Notes: a model not told the origin generated them from the letters alone. A stretch of 6,320 nt of DNA from Methanoregula sp. UBA154 (GCA_002502245.1 DAPW01000021.1:5341-11660); one strand, 5' to 3'. Counted from the first letter of the stretch, positions 1-4,325 are shown. Numbers and translations are program-made.

Positions 1-8
1 TTTTTTTA

Positions 9-347
9 TCAGTATGCCGTGAGGAAACTCTGCTTCTGCTGGCTTAAACCGACGATCTCCTGGGTATTTTCCAGAAGACCGGCAAGATACTGTTGTGCCC
101 ATTCCTCATGTGCGTACTCCTCGAACGGGCGGTAAGATCCCTGTACGGCAGCATCCTCCCTGTCAAATCGCAGCAGTCCTATTGGGGATCCGCCCTTCTG
201 TACCAGCTGGTTCAGTTCCCCAAGCGGCTGTCTCTGGGAGCTGAAGACAAATTTTGTCTCCTTTTCAAACCCGACAACAATTGCGACAAGCCAGGCATTT
301 TTTGCTTCTGCGAGCATCTCGTTTACCAGATCGGAAGTTTTTCTCAT
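9..347 (-). CDS. Conserved-looking hypothetical protein, 112 residues
   Basis: I do not recognise this protein. It is a soluble, mixed alpha/beta polypeptide without signal peptide or membrane span. The first 15 residues should form an amphipathic helix (MRKTSDLVNEMLAEA). A hydrophobic strand follows (WLVAIVVGFE, about 19-28), then a second strand-like segment (TKFVFSS, 31-37), then a charged C-terminal half ending in a helix rich in Q, E and L (about 81-105). There are no cysteines and no catalytic motif I can name. The ATG at 347 follows a TATA-like stretch at 381-389 (ATTATTTAT on the minus strand) by about 35 bases, which would give a short leader of 10 to 15 nucleotides. The only Shine-Dalgarno resemblance is a weak GGA. 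Codon use and an open frame to TGA at 9-11 support a real gene. The methyltransferase gene lies 116 bases upstream in the same direction, so the two could be co-expressed, although this gene seems to have its own promoter. Confidence 0.7.
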   Translation of the reverse strand: MRKTSDLVNEMLAEAKNAWLVAIVVGFEKETKFVFSSQRQPLGELNQLVQKGGSPIGLLRFDREDAAVQGSYRPFEEYAHEEWAQQYLAGLLENTQEIVGLSQQKQSFLTAY

Positions 348-376
348 AGTTCAGTCCAGCAGGAGATTGAAGGTAA

Positions 377-393
377 TGACATAAATAATTCGT
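377..393 (-). promoter_or_regulatory. Candidate TATA box for the 112-residue hypothetical gene
   Basis: The minus strand reads an AT-only core (AATTATTTATG) here, the most AT-rich point between the two flanking genes. Its centre is about 38 bases upstream of the ATG at 347. With the usual archaeal spacing of about 25 bases from TATA to transcription start, the leader would be near 13 nucleotides. The position fits; the identification is inference. Confidence 0.35.
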
Positions 394-463
394 GAATTTG
401 AAAGGACAGGGCTTTATCACACCATTACATCCACGCATCCGGAAACCCTGTCAGACCCCCCGC

Positions 464-1033
464 TCATCTGCCGGCACTGATAAGGTAATGGTACGGCCCG
501 GCATCCTGCACCGAGAGGACCCGGAACCCCGCAGCTTCGATCATAGCCTGCGCCTTGTGTACCGGGAACCGTTTCTCCGGAGGAGGGCCAAAGTCCATGG
601 GCTCGTCTTTCCAGTCAAGATCGATCACCTTCCCGGAGGATTTGAGCATCGTGCGTGCGTTCTGAAGAACCCGTGCCGGATCAGCAAAATCATGGAGATC
701 GATCCCAAAGAAGACAATATCCGCACATCCATTGCAGGCAACCGTCTCCTCAGCGCTCTTCACGTCAGCGGACAGGTTTCCGAGGCCTTCGGCAGCCGCG
801 TACTCCCGCAGCACTGCCACCGCATCGGCATTGATGTCGGCCGCGATCACTTTACCACCAGGCCCCACCTTCCGGGCTGCCGGCAGGGCGAAGTATCCCT
901 CGCCGCACCCGATATCAACAAAGACCATGCCGGCCGAGAGCCCGATGGCCAAAAAAATTTTTTCCGGGTCCTGCCAGGTTTTCCGATCCGGATCATCTGC
1001 CCGGAACCGTCGTTTATTCATGCGGTGTTCCAC
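464..1033 (-). CDS. Class I SAM-dependent methyltransferase (UbiE/methyltransferase type 11-like)
   Basis: This is a cytosolic methyltransferase of the Rossmann-fold class, 189 residues long. Motif I, the SAM-binding glycine loop, is at 38-47 (FVDIGCGEGY). The acidic residue that normally binds the ribose hydroxyls is D66 in VIAADIN (62-68). The later strands are CADIVFFG (103-110) and GKVIDLDWK (134-142). A short segment rich in G and P (DFGPPPEKRF, 147-156) after the fourth motif is often seen in small archaeal and bacterial members related to UbiE and ArsM. The C-terminal helix and strand (AQAMIEAAGFRVLSVQDAG) are standard. The substrate cannot be told: the paired cysteines expected for arsenite methylation are not evident (only C43, C100 and C103). 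Three tandem AAGGAGT units lie directly upstream; the middle one is ideally spaced (8 bases) for the GTG start at 1033. An ATG at 1021 (four residues in) is a fair alternative. Confidence 0.9.
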   Translation of the reverse strand: MEHRMNKRRFRADDPDRKTWQDPEKIFLAIGLSAGMVFVDIGCGEGYFALPAARKVGPGGKVIAADINADAVAVLREYAAAEGLGNLSADVKSAEETVACNGCADIVFFGIDLHDFADPARVLQNARTMLKSSGKVIDLDWKDEPMDFGPPPEKRFPVHKAQAMIEAAGFRVLSVQDAGPYHYLISAGR

Positions 1034-1054
1034 ACTCCTTACTCCTTACTCCTT
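1034..1054 (-). repeat. Three tandem heptamers carrying Shine-Dalgarno sites
   Basis: The plus strand reads ACTCCTT three times without interruption, so the minus-strand transcript carries AAGGAGT three times directly before the methyltransferase start. Each unit contains GGAG, complementary to the 3' end of 16S rRNA. Measured from GGAG, the middle unit is 8 bases from the GTG at 1033, and the proximal unit is 13 bases from the ATG at 1021. A tandem heptamer is prone to gain or loss of copies, so this may be a slippage product that also changes translation rate. Confidence 0.8.
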
Positions 1055-1493
1055 ACAAGGTATACGGCTCTTCCGTCATATGAGTATTTTTACGAAGAAC
1101 CATCCGGGAAAACCTGACACCGGTCGGCGATCTCTCGGTTACCAGGCATTTCCCATGCTTCCCGAAGGTCTCCGTCTATATCGAATGAGAAATCCGCTGC
1201 AAAGACGGGCCGGGGGTGGGGACTATGGTCCGTTCGTGCACCTTATTCTCCTGCGGAAGGGGGATCTCCCGTCCGGGAGGAGCTCCAGGAGCGGATCTGG
1301 CCTGCCATTCTATATGCTCTGCCCGCCAATAGTATTGTAGTCATACACGGTTTTGATACCAGCTTCGTCCGGCACTGCCAGGCACAGGAAATCACCTCCC
1401 GCTATCCTTCAGAACCCTTTCCTGTATGGAGGACCGGATCTCTCCGGGGATCGGGTCCGTCTGCTCACGAGAACAACAAGACCGAATATCCTC
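1055..1493. other. Intergenic stretch without a convincing gene
   Basis: About 440 bases separate the divergent methyltransferase and zinc-ribbon genes. Open frames here lack ribosome binding sites and have composition unlike a protein (runs of R, G, S and P). An AT-rich element on the minus strand at about 1083-1095 (GTAAAAATACT) could be the methyltransferase TATA box. The left part presumably holds that promoter. I see no RNA gene and no strong inverted repeat. Confidence 0.5.
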
Positions 1494-1742
1494 ATGATAC
1501 ACCATTCCGTAAAACCTGAAATTGCCGGCACAAGATCCGGATATGTCATCCGCTTCACCTGCCCGCTGTGCCATGCAGAGAACACGATTGTCAACAAAAC
1601 CCCCCGGGACCATTACAAGGAAAGCCGGGATGCGGCCTGTACCCGCTGTAAAAAACGTTTTGCGGTGACAACACCTGCGATGACAGGGAACCCGGGATAC
1701 TCACCGGTACCGTCGTACGTGAAACCGCAGGTTATCTCATAA
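1494..1742 (+). CDS. Small zinc-ribbon protein, 82 residues
   Basis: This is the only credible plus-strand gene. It encodes a small basic protein with two CxxC knuckles: C23/C26 in FTCPLCHAEN and C49/C52 in ACTRCKKRF, 22 residues apart. That is the layout of a zinc ribbon binding one Zn ion, as found in many small archaeal proteins that touch nucleic acid or act as subunits of larger complexes. Between the knuckles the chain is polar and basic (VNKTPRDHYKESRDAA). The C-terminal 25 residues are rich in P, S and G and are probably disordered. The frame is open upstream to a TTG at 1353, but those extra 47 residues (many R, P, G and S) do not look like a domain, so I chose the ATG at 1494. No Shine-Dalgarno site or obvious TATA box precedes that ATG, so the start is uncertain. 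The precise family and function are unknown. Confidence 0.6.
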   Translation: MIHHSVKPEIAGTRSGYVIRFTCPLCHAENTIVNKTPRDHYKESRDAACTRCKKRFAVTTPAMTGNPGYSPVPSYVKPQVIS

Positions 1743-1755
1743 CCTCCGGATTCCC

Positions 1756-1776
1756 GGTCGCCAAGAGACCTTTTTT
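1756..1776 (+). terminator. Short hairpin plus T6, end of the zinc-ribbon gene
   Basis: GGTC at 1756-1759 can pair with GACC at 1767-1770, and six T residues follow immediately (1771-1776), 14 bases after the stop codon. The four-pair stem is weak, but archaeal RNA polymerase terminates mainly on the T-run, so this is a plausible end for the zinc-ribbon transcript. Confidence 0.5.
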
Positions 1777-1805
1777 GTGAAAATCATTGAGATACCTGAC
1801 GATCT

Positions 1806-1839
1806 CGGGGCTTCGCCCCGCAGCCGGGGTGCCCCGGTT
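1806..1839. repeat. Two adjacent GC hairpins
   Basis: CGGGGC (1806-1811) and GCCCCG (1815-1820) form one short hairpin with a TTC loop. CCGGG (1824-1828) pairs with CCCGG (1833-1837) round GTGC, and the stem can extend outward by a G-T and an A-T pair. They lie between the terminator of the zinc-ribbon gene and the promoter of the proposed RNA gene. They could be structure in a read-through transcript or intergenic repeat elements; nothing here decides. Confidence 0.5.
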
Positions 1840-1856
1840 ACGATAGTGCTGTATTA

Positions 1857-1876
1857 CCTGTTTTTACAAAAACAGG
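1857..1876. promoter_or_regulatory. 20-base palindrome abutting a TATA box
   Basis: CCTGTTTTT (1857-1865) and AAAAACAGG (1868-1876) are perfect inverted arms of nine bases around AC. The right arm ends three bases before the TATA-like box at 1880, that is, over the position of the archaeal BRE. This is where a dimeric regulator would sit to block or assist TFB binding. As RNA it would be an eight-pair stem. A role as operator is inference. Confidence 0.5.
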
Positions 1877-1879
1877 ACG

Positions 1880-1887
1880 TTTAAATA
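1880..1887 (+). promoter_or_regulatory. Archaeal TATA box in the non-coding locus
   Basis: TTTAAATA is a good match to the archaeal box A consensus and stands in otherwise GC-rich DNA. Transcription should begin near 1908-1911. No gene with a ribosome binding site follows; a series of hairpins and a T-run do, which points to a non-coding transcript. The sequence on the other strand is also TATA-like, so leftward firing cannot be excluded. Confidence 0.45.
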
Positions 1888-1898
1888 AACATCATACA

Positions 1899-1934
1899 GG
1901 GGCATCGCATGCGCGATTGAGCCCCCAACGGGGC
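1899..1934 (+). repeat. Competing GGGGC/GCCCC/GGGGC arms
   Basis: GGGGC at 1899-1903, GCCCC at 1921-1925 and GGGGC at 1930-1934 allow two exclusive stems. The left stem is lengthened by ATCGC (1904-1908) pairing with GCGAT (1913-1917) around loop ATGC, with TGA bulged, giving ten pairs. The right stem has five pairs and a CAAC loop. If transcription starts near 1908 only the right stem forms in RNA, and the left repeat would be a DNA-level element at the start site. Confidence 0.5.
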
Positions 1935-2081
1935 AGGGCTGGCGCAAGGGAGGGCGAATAAATCACTTTATCATGATTTGTTAGGAGCAGAAAACCCGGT
2001 ACGACCGGGTCCGGTGCTTTCCTGCACTCTGGTTTTCCATCTGTTCCCCTGTCAGTACTGCAATAAAGAGCAATCTTTTTT
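1908..2081 (+). ncRNA. Candidate structured small RNA, about 170 nt
   Basis: The call rests on promoter, structure and terminator, not on a known family. The TATA box at 1880-1887 predicts a start near 1908. Downstream come GCCCC/GGGGC (1921-1925 with 1930-1934, loop CAAC); AATAAATCA/TGATTTGTT (1957-1965 with 1974-1982, one G-U pair, eight-base loop); ACCCGGT/ACCGGGT (1994-2000 with 2004-2010, loop ACG); and GTGC/GCAC (2014-2017 with 2024-2027) inside CC/GG. A T6 run at 2076-2081 can end the transcript. GCCCC at 1921-1925 can also pair with GGGGC at 1899-1903, and GAAAACC at 1990-1996 with GGTTTTC at 2031-2037, so alternative folds exist. The best frame through it starts at a TTG at 1978 without ribosome binding site and reads unlike a protein. 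I do not recognise tRNA, SRP RNA, RNase P RNA or a known riboswitch. The 5' end and strand are uncertain. Confidence 0.35.
2076..2081 (+). terminator. T6 run ending the proposed small RNA
   Basis: Six T residues follow a mixed-sequence segment about 45 bases after the last hairpin. It is the only T-run of this length in the whole non-coding region, and it is on the strand expected from the TATA box at 1880. Confidence 0.35.
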
Positions 2082-2123
2082 ACCGCTCTACAGCCCCCGT
2101 TTGCCGGGAAGTGCTGGTTGTGT

Positions 2124-2219
2124 GAAGATCAGTTTCCCCGTGGACATTTTGGGATCTTCCGGGGGGTCTTCATCCTGTCCACCAGGGAATACACGGGGAA
2201 ATTTCTCTGTGGTGGACAG
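2124..2219. repeat. Interleaved inverted repeats with pseudoknot topology
   Basis: TTTCCCCGTG (2133-2142) is the exact reverse complement of 2192-2201, and CTGTCCACCA (2175-2184) is the exact reverse complement of 2210-2219. The order is A, B, A', B', which as RNA is an H-type pseudoknot with ten-pair stems and linkers of 32, 7 and 8 bases. Two further exact pairings compete: GAAGATC (2124-2130) with GATCTTC (2153-2159), and GTGGACA (2140-2146) with TGTCCAC (2176-2182). No protein gene covers this segment. It may belong to a longer form of the RNA proposed upstream, to a separate RNA, or to a DNA-level site for a multimeric protein. Confidence 0.6.
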
Positions 2220-2263
2220 CTGCTCACGTCGTTGGCATGATAAACGGGAAGCGGCATGGGATA

Positions 2264-2283
2264 ATGGGGGTTGAGACCCCCAT
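2264..2283. repeat. Eight-base-pair G/C hairpin
   Basis: ATGGGGGT (2264-2271) and ACCCCCAT (2276-2283) are perfect arms around TGAG. It is the first of four stem-loops in 2264-2458. The composition of these elements suggests intergenic repeat units of the kind that recur in GC-rich archaeal genomes, but only one copy is visible here. Confidence 0.6.
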
Positions 2284-2303
2284 ACCCCCGATTATGATAG
2301 TTG

Positions 2304-2335
2304 CCGCCGCCCCCGGCGGGGCGCCCCCGCGGCGG
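2304..2335. repeat. Very GC-rich nested hairpin
   Basis: CCGCCGC (2304-2310) pairs with GCGGCGG (2329-2335). Inside, CCCC (2311-2314) can pair with GGGG (2318-2321), and the overlapping GGGGCGCCCC (2318-2327) is itself a palindrome. All 32 bases are G or C. Confidence 0.6.
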
Positions 2336-2381
2336 ATCAGGGACTGTAAGCATGACTGAAAACACCGCACTGCCCCGCCGT

Positions 2382-2395
2382 GCCCCGCGAGGGGC
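2382..2395. repeat. GNRA-type tetraloop hairpin
   Basis: GCCCC (2382-2386) and GGGGC (2391-2395) form five G-C pairs round GCGA, a loop of the stable GNRA class when read on the plus strand. A weaker six-pair stem, TGAACT (2442-2447) with AGTTCA (2453-2458), follows about 45 bases later. Confidence 0.5.
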
Positions 2396-2633
2396 CCTGA
2401 ACCGGGGAGCCCTCATATCGGCAATTTTCATGGTTCCGGTGTGAACTGACAAAGTTCATGCCCGTTTCTACAGCGCAAAAAGACCTGTCCCTGATCACGA
2501 AGCGGAGGAACGATTATGACCCGGGGCCGTTTTTCCAGACTCGGACACGGCGTATATTTGTGACATCCCTCGGTAAATTCCGGTTTTTTGAGAGCAGGAA
2601 TAACCCCGCGCTTTTCCTCCCGGGTCAGCAATC

Positions 2634-2795
2634 TTACAGAAATGCCCAGAAGAATAAGGCAATGCATATGCACACTGCTGCTGCTGACAGCCGGAACACC
2701 CACATCCTCCAGAGAGGACGTTTCTCGGTAAAGTCATAGGAGCGTGAATTCCGCTCGCCCTTCTCGAGTACCCGGTCCAGCCAGCTCAGGGTCAT
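2634..2795 (-). CDS. Small tail-anchored membrane protein, 53 residues
   Basis: This small gene encodes a charged N-terminal half (residues 1-30, with WLDRVLEKGERNSRSYDF) followed by one hydrophobic span at about 31-53 (MWVFRLSAAAVCICIALFFW then AFL), which ends at the last residue. A single span at the extreme C terminus, preceded by the basic and aromatic residues KRPLWR, is the layout of a tail-anchored protein with its N terminus in the cytoplasm. The ATG at 2795 has GGAG seven bases upstream. The frame is open further up to 2903, but the added residues have no RBS-supported start and look random, so I prefer 2795. Third codon positions favour G and C, as in the other genes here. The winged-helix-like gene ends 85 bases upstream on the same strand, so the pair may be one transcript. 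Function is unknown, and a chance frame cannot be excluded. Confidence 0.45.
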   Translation of the reverse strand: MTLSWLDRVLEKGERNSRSYDFTEKRPLWRMWVFRLSAAAVCICIALFFWAFL

Positions 2796-2880
2796 GGCTG
2801 AGCTCCGCGTCCTCTTCTCTCTCTCCGGCAATGAACACACCGGCCGCAGTCCGCTCTCCCGGTGAAGGGTGCCCGGTGCA

Positions 2881-3180
2881 TCAGAGCAGTCCCCGTGCCT
2901 CATCGATAAGTTCGACCGTATAATGGTGGGGATAATCGCATTTCCTGAAAGGAGAAGTACCGAGGATATAGAACCCGAAACGGGACTCCCGGATCTGGTT
3001 GGTGTACAGGAAATTCAGCATGGCGCTGATCGACTGGGAGGATCTCCGGGACAGGTGATGAAACAGGGCAATGTCCCGTGAAGTTACCACGGCCCGGATC
3101 TTTTTTTTGGAGAGCAGGTAGGCACAGATAAGGTGGGCGCACTGATACCGCCTTGTCGAATCTGTACGGATACGTCCCAT
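2881..3180 (-). CDS. Hypothetical protein, probable winged-helix DNA-binding fold, 99 residues
   Basis: I do not recognise the family. The protein is basic and soluble. Helices can be read at about 13-24 (QCAHLICAYLLS), 33-46 (TSRDIALFHHLSRR) and 48-63 (SQSISAMLNFLYTNQI). A hairpin follows (SRFGFYILGTSP, about 66-77, then HHYTVELID, 85-93). Three helices followed by a two-strand wing is the order of a winged helix-turn-helix, with 48-63 as the likely recognition helix. This would make it a small transcription regulator or a DNA-binding accessory protein; that is inference from predicted secondary structure only. The start is well supported: AAGGAG lies seven bases before the ATG at 3180, and AT-rich TATA-like elements precede it. 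The small tail-anchored gene follows 85 bases downstream on the same strand and might be its target or partner. Confidence 0.7.
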   Translation of the reverse strand: MGRIRTDSTRRYQCAHLICAYLLSKKKIRAVVTSRDIALFHHLSRRSSQSISAMLNFLYTNQIRESRFGFYILGTSPFRKCDYPHHYTVELIDEARGLL

Positions 3181-3205
3181 TCTGGTCTCCTTTTTATATT
3201 TCTCA

Positions 3206-3234
3206 TGTATATTTGTTCCTTCTGGGGATATAGG
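3206..3234 (-). promoter_or_regulatory. TATA-like elements before the winged-helix gene
   Basis: Two AT-rich boxes are visible on the minus strand, CTATATC around 3227-3233 and AAATATAC around 3207-3214. The first predicts a start near 3203 and a leader of about 23 nucleotides that holds the AAGGAG site, so it is preferred. The second would leave almost no leader. Confidence 0.35.
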
Positions 3235-3244
3235 TGCGTATTGA

Positions 3245-3262
3245 GGATAAAAATTAAAAATG
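3245..3262 (-). terminator. T-rich terminator after hsp20
   Basis: About 22 bases past the hsp20 stop codon the minus strand enters two T5 tracts (TTTTTAATTTTTATCC). Such T-clusters without a hairpin are the common archaeal termination signal. They separate hsp20 from the promoter of the next gene on the same strand. Confidence 0.5.
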
Positions 3263-3283
3263 ATGATAATTCATTGTTTTTTG

Positions 3284-3730
3284 TCAGGGCGCACGTACTT
3301 TTTTGAGGTGGATATCGAGCACGCCATTTTTCAGGCTCATCCTCGCCCCGCGATGCATGACCCGTGCCGGAAGCGGGATTACACGATTCAGGGAGAACGA
3401 TCTCCGTTCCTGCCGGGAATCACGGTCATGTTCTCCTGGTTTTTCCCCCCGGCAGCAGGTGATGCTCAGGGTATTTTCATCGATGAGGTCAGCGGATGTT
3501 GAAAAATCCCCGTCCCCGGAAATCGTGTCAACCGTTACCGTCACCTCATCGTCATGATCTGTGACTTCTGCGTTCAGGCTGTGCACGGACTGGCACACGA
3601 TCCCGGGAGTATCTTCTTCTGGCAACAGCGGATTATCAGCTGGTTCAAGAGCAAGCTGGTACAGGTAGTCCATGGATGCTCTGAGTTCATCGAGTTCGTC
3701 ATAGATTGATCTGTGAAATCGTCGTACCAT
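3284..3730 (-). CDS. hsp20: Small heat-shock protein, Hsp20/alpha-crystallin family
   Basis: This is an ATP-independent holdase chaperone of the cytosol, 148 residues from the chosen start. The N-terminal arm starts MVRRFHRSIYDELDELRASM, typical of archaeal members. An acidic linker (about 29-46) precedes the alpha-crystallin domain. Its strands include DDEVTVTVDT, NTLSITCCRGE and RSFSLNRVIPLP, and it closes with the family hallmark ARMSLKNGVLDIHLKK near the C terminus. The protein stops five residues after that motif (VRAP), so the C-terminal IxI/V motif that links dimers into large oligomers is missing. I chose the ATG at 3730 because GAGGAGG sits seven bases upstream and a TATA box (3802-3809) predicts a start near 3778. 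A longer frame from an ATG at 3832 adds 34 residues unlike the family and has no Shine-Dalgarno site. Confidence 0.88.
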   Translation of the reverse strand: MVRRFHRSIYDELDELRASMDYLYQLALEPADNPLLPEEDTPGIVCQSVHSLNAEVTDHDDEVTVTVDTISGDGDFSTSADLIDENTLSITCCRGEKPGEHDRDSRQERRSFSLNRVIPLPARVMHRGARMSLKNGVLDIHLKKVRAP

Positions 3731-3736
3731 TTTCTC

Positions 3737-3746
3737 TACCTCCTCT
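3737..3746 (-). promoter_or_regulatory. Strong Shine-Dalgarno site that fixes the hsp20 start
   Basis: The minus strand reads GAGGAGGTAG, with seven bases between GGAGGT and the ATG at 3730. It is among the best matches to the 16S anti-Shine-Dalgarno sequence in the window, while the upstream ATG at 3832 has none. Confidence 0.7.
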
Positions 3747-3756
3747 TTGTCGCTGT

Positions 3757-3776
3757 CCAGGTGGAATCCTACCTGG
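3757..3776. promoter_or_regulatory. Palindrome at the predicted hsp20 transcription start
   Basis: CCAGGT (3757-3762) and ACCTGG (3771-3776) are perfect arms separated by eight bases. With a TATA box at 3802-3809, transcription should start at about 3778, so the palindrome covers the first transcribed bases. Archaeal heat-shock repressors of the Phr type bind there to block polymerase. Identity of any regulator is unknown. Confidence 0.4.
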
Positions 3777-3801
3777 TTACAGGGACGGGTGTTGTCCGAG
3801 C

Positions 3802-3809
3802 CAATATAC
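3802..3809 (-). promoter_or_regulatory. Candidate TATA box of hsp20
   Basis: The minus strand reads CGTATATTG, the strongest TATA match upstream of the ATG at 3730. It implies a leader of about 48 nucleotides. It lies inside the longer alternative frame, which is a further argument against the start at 3832. Confidence 0.4.
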
Positions 3810-3859
3810 GTTGTGGTAAAAAGTCGATCCATTTGGTGACCGGGTACGACTGATTGGCT

Positions 3860-3905
3860 TTATCCTTTGGGATAATGAAAAAAAGACCTGAATGACCGGA
3901 TAATG
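3860..3905. repeat. GGATAATG direct repeats and a small hairpin
   Basis: GGATAATG occurs at 3870-3877 and again at 3898-3905, 28 bases apart. The first copy is also the right arm of TTATCC/GGATAA (3860-3865 with 3870-3875, loop TTTG). They lie 50 to 100 bases upstream of the hsp20 TATA box, where archaeal activators or repressors can bind, but no function is shown. Confidence 0.35.
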
Positions 3906-3977
3906 CTTAAAAGAAGGGGATGACAGGTACCCGGCAATCGAAGAACTCCGTCCCTCTACGGTCTCGTTCACCCACAC

Positions 3978-3984
3978 AAAAAAA
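3978..3984 (-). terminator. T7 terminator of the aIF1A gene
   Basis: Seven T residues on the minus strand begin three bases after the aIF1A stop codon. A run this close to the stop is usual for archaeal 3' ends. Confidence 0.55.
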
Positions 3985-3986
3985 GA

Positions 3987-4325
3987 TTAAATGTACTGGT
4001 TTCTCCGCAGCCAGTCTGTCTGCGGTTTGAGGTACCGGTAAATAATATCACATTTCTCGTCCTGGAAACTCCACGGCGTGACGATGACGGTATCGCCTTC
4101 CCGGATCCAGGCACGTTTCTTGATCTTTCCCTTGATCCTGCCCATCCGGGTGACCCCGTCAATGCACTGGACCCGGATATGGTTTGCCCCCAGCATGGTC
4201 AGGGCAAGGGCGAACTGTTCATTGTTCCATTTCTTTGGCAGACGGACACGGGCTACGGGCGAACCATCAGGATTCACCGCATTCGGGTCTGCTGCTGCTT
4301 CATTGTTTTTTTTGTGAAAACCCAT
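3987..4325 (-). CDS. eif1A: Archaeal translation initiation factor 1A (aIF1A)
   Basis: This is the archaeal homologue of eukaryotic eIF1A and bacterial IF1. It binds the A site of the small ribosomal subunit and helps place initiator tRNA. The 112 residues give the expected OB fold: RVRLPKKWNNEQFALALTMLGANHIRVQCIDG (26-57), then TRMGRIKGKIKKRAWIREGDTVIVTPW (59-85), then FQDEKCDIIYRYLKPQTDWLRR (87-108). The LGANHIRVQCIDG and RIKGKIKKRAWIREGD blocks are signatures of the family. The N-terminal tail (1-25) is somewhat long, rich in N, A and P, and probably disordered. No Shine-Dalgarno site precedes the ATG at 4325; instead a strong TATA region centres about 22 bases upstream, so the mRNA is probably leaderless or nearly so. 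The gene appears to be transcribed alone. Archaea often keep more than one copy; whether this one is the main copy cannot be told here. Confidence 0.97.
   Translation of the reverse strand: MGFHKKNNEAAADPNAVNPDGSPVARVRLPKKWNNEQFALALTMLGANHIRVQCIDGVTRMGRIKGKIKKRAWIREGDTVIVTPWSFQDEKCDIIYRYLKPQTDWLRRNQYI

Larger units (their letters stand above)
1777..2633. other. Long non-coding, hairpin-dense region
   Basis: Over 850 bases here have no protein frame with a ribosome binding site and protein-like composition on either strand. What it holds is listed separately: GC hairpins at 1806-1839, a promoter and candidate RNA gene at 1857-2081, interleaved repeats at 2124-2219 and a hairpin run at 2264-2458. 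From 2459 to 2633 I see nothing distinct; that segment may be the 3' trailer of the leftward-transcribed membrane-protein gene. Confidence 0.6.

Noticed and set aside
1093..1200. A short minus-strand frame reading DFSFDIDGDLREAWEMPG, protein-like in composition
   Set aside because: About 35 codons between two stops, with no start codon or ribosome binding site at its head. Too short to separate from chance.
392..1340. Long plus-strand open frames opposite and beyond the methyltransferase (392-1117 and 732-1340)
   Set aside because: They are antisense to a gene with clear SAM-binding motifs, are rich in R, P, S and H, and have no ribosome binding site. They are by-products of GC-rich codon use.
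1978..2274. 98-codon plus-strand frame with a CQYC motif in the non-coding locus
   Set aside because: It starts at TTG without Shine-Dalgarno site, has a single CxxC only, and runs through the interleaved inverted repeats. Composition is S/G/P-rich and not domain-like.
2129..2452. 107-codon minus-strand frame over the GC hairpins
   Set aside because: Its product is mostly R, P and G encoded by the repeats themselves (APRGARRG, GRPAGGGG). It has no support as a protein.
1777..2460. Replication origin
   Set aside because: The inverted repeats and AT box suggested it, but there is no neighbouring orc1/cdc6 gene and no repeated origin-recognition-box sequence.
1777..2460. CRISPR array or insertion-sequence remnant
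   Set aside because: No direct repeats with regular spacers, no transposase fragment and no flanking target duplication are visible.
2905..2925. TTCGACC-type sequence suggesting a tRNA T-loop
   Set aside because: No acceptor, D or anticodon stem can be formed around it, and it lies inside the winged-helix-like gene. No tRNA was found anywhere in the window.
3777..3832. Longer Hsp20 start at the ATG at 3832
   Set aside because: The extra 34 residues do not resemble an Hsp20 N terminus, there is no Shine-Dalgarno site, and the likely TATA box lies inside the extension. The ATG at 3730 has an excellent ribosome binding site.
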